Part shown: positions 15,001 to 20,978 of the stretch, in pieces
How the letters are laid out: every line of letters starts with the position of its first letter
Numbering within the stretch: the first letter of the stretch is position 1
Assembly (NCBI GenBank): GCA_030248215.1
Contig: JASANG010002613.1
Span: 62,001 to 126,000, forward strand
DNA: 64,000 bases
From: Enoplolaimus lenunculus
Taxonomy: Eukaryota > Nematoda > Enoplea > Enoplida > Thoracostomopsidae
Reading direction: 5' to 3'
Translations under genes and position numbers: made by a program
The notes under the pieces: model-generated
Databases searched by the model: none
What the model was told of the DNA's origin: nothing
Seen by the model: only the letters and a program-made list of their open reading frames with translations

Positions 15001-15205
15001 CGAGCGAGAAGCGAGGTGCGTGTTTTTGCACTAAATCTTCTAATTTATTTTCCAAACGCCGGAATCTCTTAAAATTCGGAAACGGCAATTTTGTCTGGTT
15101 TTGTTTCTAATATTGTCAAGGATAAAATCTTGCAGAAGCAAAAACTACAGACTTACCAGCAGCGACAATTGCACACAGCGCAACTAAAGTTAGAATTTTG
15201 GCCAT
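46..15205 (-). CDS. Collagen gene A (FACIT-like chain), 5' part, 21 exons, continues beyond left edge
   Basis: Secreted extracellular-matrix collagen chain whose Gly-X-Y repeat would fold with two partner chains into a triple helix. The 21 exons seen encode about 343 residues: signal peptide MAKILTLVALCAIVAA, a linker VYGTDATSPGPP, then Gly-X-Y with one break, a Gly-to-Ala at the start of exon 21. Exon sizes in transcript order are 49, 35, 27, 36, 45, 45, eleven of 54, 45, 45, 54 and 54 bp. All helix exons are phase 0, and splice sites are GT/AG. No N-terminal NC domain is present, unlike fibrillar or long FACIT chains; type IX alpha2/alpha3-like chains also start the helix directly. The 3' part, including any C-terminal domain, lies outside the window. 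Its neighbour gene B shares the exon plan, so A is a tandem paralogue. Assignment to a numbered vertebrate type is not possible from the helix alone. Confidence 0.93.
460..805. repeat. TTAGGC-like degenerate array bounded by GTGTACA motifs
   Basis: Contains TACGCTTAGGCTTACG, GGCTTAGGCTTTGGCTCAGG and the complementary CTTAAGCCTTAATCTTAA. It is bounded by CGTGTACACTTC near 471 and AAGTGTACAAGAG near 779, which may be inverted ends. Intron between gene A exons 20 and 21. Confidence 0.5.
937..990 (-). CDS. Gene A exon 20: collagen helix, 54 bp
   Basis: Reads GDKGLPGPRGNRGLPGKN. Donor GTAAATGT, acceptor CTTTCAG. Confidence 0.95.
1159..1312. mobile_element. Element related to the GGCGGATCCAGAAA family
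   Basis: Starts CGTCAGAAATTTTTTTGTG, contains ATGGTAAGGCCCGCCTACC and ends CGTCAGAAATTTCTGGATCT followed by GCCGCTG. Intron between gene A exons 19 and 20. Confidence 0.5.
1803..1847 (-). CDS. Gene A exon 19: collagen helix, 45 bp
   Basis: Reads GQPGSPGPPGLPGFK. Donor GTTAGTGA. With exon 20 it corresponds to the single 99-bp exon 19 of gene B. Confidence 0.94.
2194..2238 (-). CDS. Gene A exon 18: collagen helix, 45 bp
   Basis: Reads GPTGKHGPTGAKGEP. Donor GTACGTTA chosen because it preserves the triplet frame. Matches the 45-bp exon 18 of gene B. Confidence 0.93.
2798..2851 (-). CDS. Gene A exon 17: collagen helix, 54 bp
   Basis: Reads GGRGTPGKDGEKGSPGPK. Donor GTAAGTTC, acceptor GTGTTTAG. 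It is the last of the run of eleven 54-bp exons. Confidence 0.95.
3141..3468. mobile_element. MITE with AACAAGAGTATGCAA ends, copy 2
   Basis: Left AATCACTATTTGTCGAGAGT followed by ATGCAACTGGGTACATTCT; right (complement) AATCACTTTTGGAACAAGAG. About the same length as the copy at 42815. Intron between gene A exons 16 and 17. A fragment of the same family is at 44895-44960. Confidence 0.68.
3548..3601 (-). CDS. Gene A exon 16: collagen helix, 54 bp
   Basis: Reads GPTGDKGKPGPEGSRGRK, markedly basic at its end. Donor GTGATTAT. Confidence 0.95.
3988..4215. mobile_element. Element related to the GGCGGATCCAGAAA family
   Basis: Contains two tandem blocks with AAAAATTGTAAGGTA (around 4055 and 4120), then AAATTTCTGTCGGAGGGGGC and CTATGGATCCGCTAGTG at the right end. 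The left end GACGCAGATCCAAAAATTT is decayed. Intron between gene A exons 15 and 16. Confidence 0.55.
4468..4521 (-). CDS. Gene A exon 15: collagen helix, 54 bp
   Basis: Reads GKPGDKGHTGQPGPHGPP. Donor GTAAGTTC, acceptor TATTTTTAG. Confidence 0.95.
4921..4974 (-). CDS. Gene A exon 14: collagen helix, 54 bp
   Basis: Reads GSPGPDGKEGYPGPPGEQ. Donor GTAAGCTCT, acceptor TTTATTAG. Confidence 0.95.
5048..5385 (+). repeat. About 113-bp direct repeats enclosing a tRNA-like SINE fragment
   Basis: Repeats at 5048-5160 and 5271-5385 share GGTATCTGAGACTGTAACCC and most flanking bases. Between them (5161-5270) lies a tRNA-like segment: CTATAGCTGAGTGGTCATCG (A box), GGGATCGAATCTT (B box), then a hairpin CTCACATGAA...TTCATGTGAG and the AAAGGGTTAA end of the TTAA element family. 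Confidence 0.7.
5614..5667 (-). CDS. Gene A exon 13: collagen helix, 54 bp
   Basis: Reads GPPGEPGDQGHEGPKGPQ. Donor GTAATTTT, acceptor AATCGTAG. Confidence 0.95.
6509..6562 (-). CDS. Gene A exon 12: collagen helix, 54 bp
   Basis: Reads GRPGRQGAKGQPGETGDL. Donor GTAAGCATT, acceptor AACGCTAG. Confidence 0.95.
7234..7448. mobile_element. Element with GGCGGATCCAGAAA ends
   Basis: Begins AGCGGCGGATCCAGAAAC and ends ATCTGGATCCGCTTG, short inverted repeats. The interior has AATTTGTAAGGCAGGGACCG and GGAGGGGACACG. Similar non-autonomous elements with this end are frequent in many animal genomes. Intron between gene A exons 11 and 12. Confidence 0.6.
7530..7583 (-). CDS. Gene A exon 11: collagen helix, 54 bp
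   Basis: Reads GKPGPQGKSGPQGAPGMR. Donor GTAATGCTC, acceptor CTATTTCAG. Confidence 0.95.
7622..7770. repeat. TTAGGC-like degenerate array
   Basis: GGCTTCGGCTTAGATTTAGG on one side and AAGTCTGAGCCTAAAACG on the other, so the hexamer-like motif appears in both orientations within 150 bp. Intron between gene A exons 10 and 11. Confidence 0.5.
8564..8617 (-). CDS. Gene A exon 10: collagen helix, 54 bp
   Basis: Reads GKTGADGDPGPAGSDGEP, rich in Asp. Donor GTAAATGGT. Confidence 0.95.
9521..9574 (-). CDS. Gene A exon 9: collagen helix, 54 bp
   Basis: Reads GVPGHKGPPGPSGQDGDV. Donor GTAAGTTTG, a near-perfect consensus. Confidence 0.95.
9787..10010. repeat. Three-arm fold-back repeat
   Basis: Left arm 9787-9836 reads TTAATGCAACTACC...CAGGTGACTTTTGAGGG. 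The inverted second arm (9883-9935) reads CCCTCAAAAGTCACCTGG and then CGGAAGTTGCATAG. A third arm (9944-10008) is a direct repeat of the second, including CTTCAGTGTCTATCACAC. Probably a fold-back MITE with a duplicated right arm. Intron between gene A exons 8 and 9. Confidence 0.75.
10033..10086 (-). CDS. Gene A exon 8: collagen helix, 54 bp
   Basis: Reads GNPGTPGPRGKDGPPGPP. Donor GTATGTAAA, acceptor GCTTTTAG. Confidence 0.95.
10593..10646 (-). CDS. Gene A exon 7: collagen helix, 54 bp
   Basis: Reads GHPGVDGVPGGKGLPGPK. It is the first of eleven consecutive 54-bp exons. Donor GTATGTGATT. Confidence 0.95.
10779..11209. mobile_element. MITE with CTGTAGTGACCC ends, copy 1 (431 bp)
   Basis: TA target sites flank the inverted ends CTATAGTAACCGAATAAGAG and (complement of the right end) CTGTAGAGACCCGAATAAGA. 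The interior contains GGACTCCGTATCC and GGTACCCTCTGGAGAGGC, shared with the other copies. Intron between gene A exons 6 and 7. Confidence 0.82.
12099..12143 (-). CDS. Gene A exon 6: collagen helix, 45 bp
   Basis: Reads GDVGPQGHQGPVGQT. The donor is GTAAGCGGCG. The following intron is the longest in gene A (about 1.45 kb) because it holds a 431-bp MITE. Confidence 0.92.
12969..13013 (-). CDS. Gene A exon 5: collagen helix, 45 bp
   Basis: Reads GPPGSSGKPGYPGFD. Two AC dinucleotides lie at the donor side; only the GTACGTGT donor keeps the triplet frame, which fixes this end. Confidence 0.92.
13373..13408 (-). CDS. Gene A exon 4: collagen helix, 36 bp
   Basis: Reads GPVGRPGPPGPK. The donor is GTAATTATGG and the acceptor GATGTTTAG. 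Matches gene B exon 4 in size. Confidence 0.92.
13977..14003 (-). CDS. Gene A exon 3: collagen helix, 27 bp
   Basis: Reads GVPGPPGPP, three triplets, phase 0. It is the same size as exon 3 of gene B. Confidence 0.9.
14580..14614 (-). CDS. Gene A exon 2: linker between signal peptide and helix
   Basis: This 35-bp exon starts with two bases that complete the split codon of exon 1 and reads VYGTDATSPGPP. The acceptor is AATATTTTTCAG and the donor GTATGTCG. It corresponds to the 41-bp exon 2 of gene B. Confidence 0.88.
15157..15205 (-). CDS. Gene A exon 1: signal peptide
   Basis: The 49-bp coding part reads MAKILTLVALCAIVAA plus one base (phase 1). A short charged start is followed by a hydrophobic core, a typical secretion signal, with cleavage probably near VYG in exon 2. 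The donor reads GTAAGTCTG. A strong acceptor (TATGTTTCAG) lies 17 bases upstream of the ATG, so the exon probably begins at 15222. Confidence 0.9.
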
Positions 15206-15222
15206 TATTTTAATATAGTGGC

Positions 15223-15224
15223 CT
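15223..15224 (-). promoter_or_regulatory. Splice acceptor AG just upstream of gene A start codon
   Basis: On the minus strand the sequence TATGTTTCAG precedes GCCACTATATTAAAATA and then the ATG. It leaves a 17-nt untranslated segment. It could join an upstream 5' UTR exon in cis or accept a spliced leader in trans. The sequence alone does not distinguish these. Confidence 0.55.
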
Positions 15225-16175
15225 GAAACATATTCAACCGTATTGTGAATTGCAAATCGACTGCTCGGACCCGTAAATGGCACTTTAACCAAACAAGACT
15301 GGAATTGCGATTTATGTTGCGGGAACGCAGTAGGATTCCTTGTATGTTAAAATACAAGCAGTGGTGGAATCCAGAAATTTTAATCGGGGAATGCTGTCTG
15401 ATATGCAATAGAGAAAAAAGCTTGAAGAATAGAAGTTAAACACAATTTTAGTAGTAAATCTTAGCACAGAATTTTTGCTTTGATGGCTGTTGGATGGCCT
15501 AGGCCTAGATTGCTCCCCTTGGCACCGTCAGTGGTTTACAGGGAAGCGTATCATAATGTTTCGTTTTTATCATAAAGATGGTAAGCTTGAGCAGATTGAA
15601 GTCAAGGAGCAAATGCAATCTCCGATTATAATTTTAAACGAATATCAGGTGTAAAAACGACGACCTTATAGCATAACGTATCAAGAAGAAACGTCACAAT
15701 TTTTGAGTATATTAAAAACGTCAACGTTCGAAGTTAAAACTCTACCGTTTGTGTTTTGTTCGAATACCAATTGTTAAAAAAGAAATTGAAACGCAGCACA
15801 ATACGCTTAATTTTTAATAAAATGATCTAACTGGAATAGACTAAGAGGTTGAGCTACCGTTGCCGTTCGGCTTATGTCTAAATTACTCAAAAATTCAAAG
15901 TAAAGCAAAATTTGACAAAATTCAAAAATTGCTATCCAGCAGTTCACCCCGGCGTTCTATTAGCTTGCTTATTTAAAGAGTTGAATTGAACATTCGCGTT
16001 GCCCAGGGTATATAATCTTAGATTTCAAATAAAGCTTAAAAATTAACTAATCTAAAGCACAATGAGTTTCAATATTGTGCATTTTTGCTAAGTTTTTGAC
16101 AACAAAATTTTGTTAAATTAAGCCATACGCATCTCCGTGTAACATTTTAACCCAAAGCTTTATTTTGACCCCTAG
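15225..16175. other. Region upstream of gene A start: presumed promoter/5' UTR intron, repeats
   Basis: No gene recognised. 15360-15540 carries a diverged element of the GGCGGATCCAGAAA family, with a right part reading TGGATGGCCTAGGCC...CACCGTCAGTGG. Related sequence in intron 1 of gene A (14655-14830) and at 60835-60990 shares the GGCCTGGGTGCATCC-like end. No clear TATA box can be assigned without a mapped transcription start. Confidence 0.4.
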
Positions 16176-16389
16176 CGTAGCTCGCAGTTTGTCTTACAAT
16201 GCCCGATGTATTCGCAAAGATACATGCCTAGCCATAGCATCAAACAACACACGAGATGAAAACTGCAGTTGCACAACGTCTTGCAGTGACATAAATGTAA
16301 CGCATGCTAGCATTACACATGAACTTAAGCTGTCTAGCGGTTTGATCGCAAAAAATTACCCAACAACTGCTGAAAAATTAAAGTTCTGA
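16176..16389 (+). CDS. Possible orphan exon with DEG/ENaC-like cysteine pattern
   Basis: An open frame follows an AG at 16174-16175 and runs to TGA at 16387-16389. It contains C-x5-C-x12-C-x-C-x3-C (CIRKDTC ... NCSCTTSC) followed by SDINVTHASITHELKLSS and LIAKNY. Acid-sensing and epithelial sodium channels have a comparable extracellular segment before TM2: C-x-C-x3-C, then a Tyr/Ser-rich strand and a Pro-Ser-x-x-Ala-Lys-like stretch. I found no neighbouring exons for TM1, TM2 or the remaining ectodomain, so this may be a chance frame, a relic, or one exon of a gene with long introns. Confidence 0.28.
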
Positions 16390-17180
16390 TGGCTTGCAAA
16401 AGTTTTTTTGCTATTAAACTTTCAATTATTAATAATTTGTATTTTCAAAATGCCCAGCAAAAGTTGTTTAAAATGTGTAAAACACAGCATGTAAAGCATT
16501 TTTACAATTATGCCACTGAAATTAATAGAGACGAGGATTCTTTAGTGTTCCATGGCGGCGCTAAGCGTTTCCTGACAGAAATAAAGCTTTTAAAATATTT
16601 AAGCTGGTGACATTTTGCATTTAAATTTTGTAGTTTAAGCTAAAGTCGCAGAAATCTACGAAAATTTTGTGATTTTCTCGTTTTTCAAAAATGAAAGCGA
16701 CACAACAAAAATATTAATTATTAAACTTTCAAAGCTTTCAAATGTCAACCTGTCTCTTCCGATTCTACTGTACCAATTAAATCGAACTTGAATGCAAACT
16801 GCAGACGAAACATAGCGAAAAATCCCGTAAGAACGTATGAAGTAAACTCTTCTTGATATTAATTTATGTATCGGTTGCGAAAATACAAAAATTTATCGTG
16901 CAAATATTTCGGCGTATTCCAAATATACGGTCCTTATTTCGAGATATGTTAAAAGATTTAGGGTTGGGTAACAGCTTGCAAATTGAATAAATAATATATA
17001 CACGTGTTTAAAATAAAACAAATATGAAATACGGCAACTTGTCGTTGAATAGCGCAGTTTCCCTGTCCCCGAGTAGGCAACCGACTTAGCATGAACCAAA
17101 CATCAATAGTATTTGCAAATACAATTTTTATCGTCGCAGTAATTTTACACGATGCGGGATTTCTTTTATGTTTGCAAAAT

Positions 17181-17476
17181 GTTTTGGAGCAGGTCTTCAA
17201 AATCAGTTGAGAAACAAACTGCCCCTACACCCTTAGTGATCGATTTTGTAAGTTTTGAACCATTGACTACAGCATTACTTCAAAATTCAACCGGAATACA
17301 CATCGCTTAATATTAACACGAGGGATGCTGTTTTGGAGCAGGTCTTCAAAATCAGTTGAGAAACAAACTGCCTACGCCCTTAGTGATCGATTTTGTAACT
17401 TTCGAACCATTGACTACAGCATTACTTCAAAATTCAACCGAAATACGCATCGCTTAATATTAACACGAGGGATGCG
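17181..17476. repeat. 149-bp tandem duplication (two copies)
   Basis: Copy 1 at 17181-17329 and copy 2 at 17330-17476 both begin GTTTTGGAGCAGGTCTTC and end in CACGAGGGATGC. They differ at only a handful of positions, so the duplication is recent. The intergenic DNA on either side shows no recognisable gene. Confidence 0.9.
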
Positions 17477-17727
17477 AAACGTTTTCAACTTTAAACTCTT
17501 CAGCATGTATCGTATTTACATTTTAAATACAGCTTATATTATTCCAATAAGAAGAGTTTAGGACACGTCACTGTTTGGAAGGCACATAGTTAGGGTTGGT
17601 CTGGGGATCTAGCTCCCAATTTATGATCTGAGGCACGTTTTGCGACCATTGTGAATAGATTTGGTTTAAGCTAGCATTGCTCACGGGGTTTACTTTTCGT
17701 TTGGGTTTTAAAAAGTATGTATTTTAA

Positions 17728-17990
17728 CCCTTTCTCACATGAATATTTTCTATTTCCCCTGAGACCCACTTTTATGCTATTATTCGAACTCCAGTGACTG
17801 GAGTGGGAGGCGTATACCATCACCACTCAGCTATAGAAGCTTGATGCTCGAGCCCGAGGAGGCTCTAACGTTTTGTGGTGATTTAGTACTATGTATATGT
17901 GTTGCAATTGTTAAACACGGTGCGATATATATTATTTAACGTATATACACTGCGCTGAGTTGCCTATAGGCAACTCAATGTGAGGAGGGG
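17728..17990 (-). mobile_element. TTAA-flanked 263-bp element with tRNA-like core, copy 1
   Basis: Flanked by TTAA at 17724-17727 and 17991-17994. Imperfect terminal inverted repeats are CCCTTTCTCACATGAA on the left and CCCCTCCTCACATTGA on the right (complement). TTAA target duplication and CCC-starting ends are the hallmark of piggyBac-type transposition. On the minus strand the interior reads CTATAGCTGAGTGGTGATGG (A-box-like) and later GAGTTCGAATAAT (B-box-like), a tRNA-derived sequence. Same length as the copy at 21693-21955. Confidence 0.75.
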
Positions 17991-18313
17991 TTAATCAGTA
18001 ACCTCCTACTGAAAATTTAACCTAGCTTTATCAAAAGTATTATTAATTATATCTTTCCACTGTTAGCATTTAGTATATTTGCAAAATTGTTTACTTATTT
18101 TATATTAGTAGCTTCGAAATATCATCGACCATGTATTTAATAAGTGTGGAACAAATTCAGGTAGCTTAAGCATAAACCAAAGCCTTAACCTAGTTTTTAA
18201 GCCTAGTCATGAGCGAACGTATTAAAAAGGCAAATAAATCTTACTTTTAGACAAAGAAACGCAATTTTGTCACAGTTTAACAACAATAATTTTCCAATAT
18301 TTAGCATCAATTT

Positions 18314-18438
18314 CTATGGCCGTAGTCTCAAATCTGTATAGCATTTTAACCAGTTTATGTTTAACCTTGTAACTTTAATACTTAAACAATGTTCACTGGT
18401 GCAGGTTTTGCCGTTAGAACTGCATTTTGCACGCATAT
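18314..18438 (-). CDS. Possible terminal exon of gene B (Cys-containing tail)
   Basis: On the minus strand, an AG at 18439-18440 is followed by a frame compatible with the phase-1 end of exon 34. The join would read MIK-DMRAKCSSNGKTCTSEHC and continue to a TAG at 18314. Three Cys in 14 residues would suit interchain disulphides at a FACIT-like C-terminus. The acceptor (CATTCGCAAG) has a weak pyrimidine tract and the intron would be 2.5 kb, so this is an inference. No Gly-X-Y exon was found between 15.3 and 20.9 kb. Confidence 0.3.
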
Positions 18439-20923
18439 CTTGCGAATGGAAGTGTTTGCGAACAAACATAATAGCAAAAACTTGCACGTTTGAATAGGGC
18501 ATTTAGAGGTTGGTGCGCTGCATAAATTTGGCAAATTTTTTGCATTTGGTCTACCCTGCCGCAACACTAAATCTAGATTTGCAGATATGCCAAGACCATG
18601 TTCGATAACCTGTTGCTAACATGGCAGTAGGTATGTGCTGTAAGCTGCACACAATTGAGAACACGGCTGATCGCATAATTGCAATTTGATATTGTTGTCA
18701 TATTTTTGCACTGCTTAACGAATCGTATCAAAAATAAAGGACTGTATAATTTAAAGGTTTTTGCGTTTTATAACGAGATTTGTCACAATGTTTGTAACGT
18801 AGGCACCCGAATAACAGGGCAACGGATATTTATTTTGTCTCTCACGAGAGTCCTGTTATTTGGTTACGGTTTGTTCTTATTTTTAATTTACCCCATGTTT
18901 AAGTTGGGCCTTGAAACCAACACCAGTCTCTTAATATTCCTTCTTTTGTGCAGCACGGATTTGTTAAGCATTTTTGCTCATTTATATGTGCGATAATCTT
19001 TTTTGCTTTTTTTTCTGGATTAAATAAAGTTTATTTATGCGACTCGCCTGAGCGTCAATTACATATTTGGTCAGTCTAGGTTAATATTATGCTTTGTCTT
19101 TTTTATGCACTCTATCCACTAATTGACTCTAATTCGAGATACAAACTCTTATTGACTGGAACTCAAAACGAGGACCGCTTCTTATTACCACCACCCTTCT
19201 TAGTCGGGTAATTAAAATATCAAAAGTTTTGATACAAAAGCGCTTAAAAATTGTATACTTTCGGGCTACAAAAGGTATTATTTTGCACCGGGAACTGAAT
19301 AATCTCCATTACGTAGGTAAACGCAATGACAATAACGCTTTTTATCGTTCATTAAACGGTATTTTCTTATCGATATAAATGCGTTTTATCCAAACGCGAA
19401 AAGCGTTTTGCATTTTTGACACGATTACTAAACTAGCAACTAAGCTCAACATTGCACGATATTATATAAATATTAAAACAATCAGTTTCATTGGTATCCC
19501 GGAGCTGAAATTATAAAATTTTACATTTAACGGTACGAATGAGTACGATATGTAAAATATTTGCATTGTAAATGCAATTTTCTTGTATTTGTCGCATTGT
19601 TTGCTTATTGATTGCATGTATTAACAAAAATACTAGCTAGGATTAGTGTCAGCTTAGTAAAGTTATAGATTTAAACGTAAGCATTTGCTTAAACCTGAGC
19701 TGTGGCTTAAGGCTGAAATGTGGTATAACTACAAGAGCTAAAATACGTTGAAAAATAACAACGGCGCCAAAATCCTAAATTCAACAATCTCAGTACAACG
19801 GCGGATGCACGGGGGTGGGGGATGCATCCCCCCACCAGCTGCCGAGTGTAATTTTTTAACGGTTAAAATCAAACTTACAATGAAATTTTTGTTCCGATAT
19901 CTCAAAATTTCACAGTTGTGTAGGGGCTTCACCCCGAAACTCAACACAACTAATTTTCTATGTGCTTTGACAAGTTTTAAAATGCGTCTGGGTTCTCGGT
20001 CGCTTTGCTCGCAAGTTTGGGGCTCCCAACCTGGAGTTCGGGGAGAGGCCCCACCCCTGTCTGCTTAGTATGGGGGAATAAAAAGTGCTAATTTAGCTAC
20101 GGAGGGGCTGCCCCCCTGCATCCGTCCTATAGACCCTTTAGCCTATGCGCAAACCTAAGCCTATACCTAAACGTTAGTCTATAGCGTAGGCTCAAGTTTA
20201 AGCCAAAACTAAGTCTAATCCTAAACATCTGAATAGCCTAAGCTTTTGAAAAATTGGGATATTACCCGTGAAAAAAGGACTTGGAAAATTCGGATATTGC
20301 ACAGGAAATTGGAAGGGGCCTATTCTATACGTGGTCCAGTGTGTGTGACTTTTGGCTGTTTTATATGCGTAAAATATGTATGAACATGTGCCAAAACTTA
20401 TCATTTTGTACTTGTGCATCCCCCGCCAGAAATTTCTGGATCCGCCACTGTCTCAGTGATCCTTCATATTGGGATCCAAGAACCACTAACACTCAAAGTT
20501 ATTAATTTGTATTCTTACTTTTATCCGGATCAAAGCCTATATCCAATTCTAAATTTCAAATATTTCAAATTAAACTTCAAAGTTAAGGTCAAGAATACAT
20601 CACTGAAAATAGCAAAAGCACTATCAACCTAACACAGAATCCTTTTATACCTCTTGTTGTAAGCATTCATGAAATTAAAAGAAAGCGCTTGATATAGATA
20701 GCTTTCGCTCTGTAAGCAGTTGACTGGTATTTATCACGAATTTCAATTCCAAAAAGTGTACCGCGTGTTTAAATTTGGTGGTGTAAAAGTAACAAAATGT
20801 GTTGCAAACTGACGATAAGTTTCCTATAAGTTTAAGACGAGCAGTTTAAATGGCACAAAAATGTTTACAATATATTGTTAATTTAAAAAATAAATTAAAA
20901 TAAAATAAATAAAAAATGGCTAC

Positions 20924-20978
20924 CTTTTATCATTTGTACTATTAAATGTTTGATTTCGTCGTCAGTCAAACCTTGCCC
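20924..20978 (-). CDS. Gene B exon 34: end of helix and NC2-like trimerisation segment, 55 bp
   Basis: Reads [18 protein letters not shown] plus one base (phase 1). After one Gly-X-Y triplet the sequence turns into an amphipathic segment with hydrophobic residues at I, L, I, V, M and I. Type IX FACIT chains have a similar segment (TDQHI...) at NC2, which selects and aligns the three chains. Acceptor AAATTTTAG, donor GTAGCCAT. The downstream exon is uncertain. Confidence 0.82.

Noticed and set aside
17728-17990. Reading this element as an ordinary SINE
   Set aside because: TTAA flanks and inverted CCC-starting ends at equal length in two copies fit a DNA-transposon mechanism better; no poly-A or simple-repeat tail was seen.
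20411-20460. GGATCC-containing segment resembling the GGCGGATCCAGAAA elements
   Set aside because: Only one end is visible (CCAGAAATTTCTGGATCCGC); the partner end and element length could not be fixed, so no element was called.
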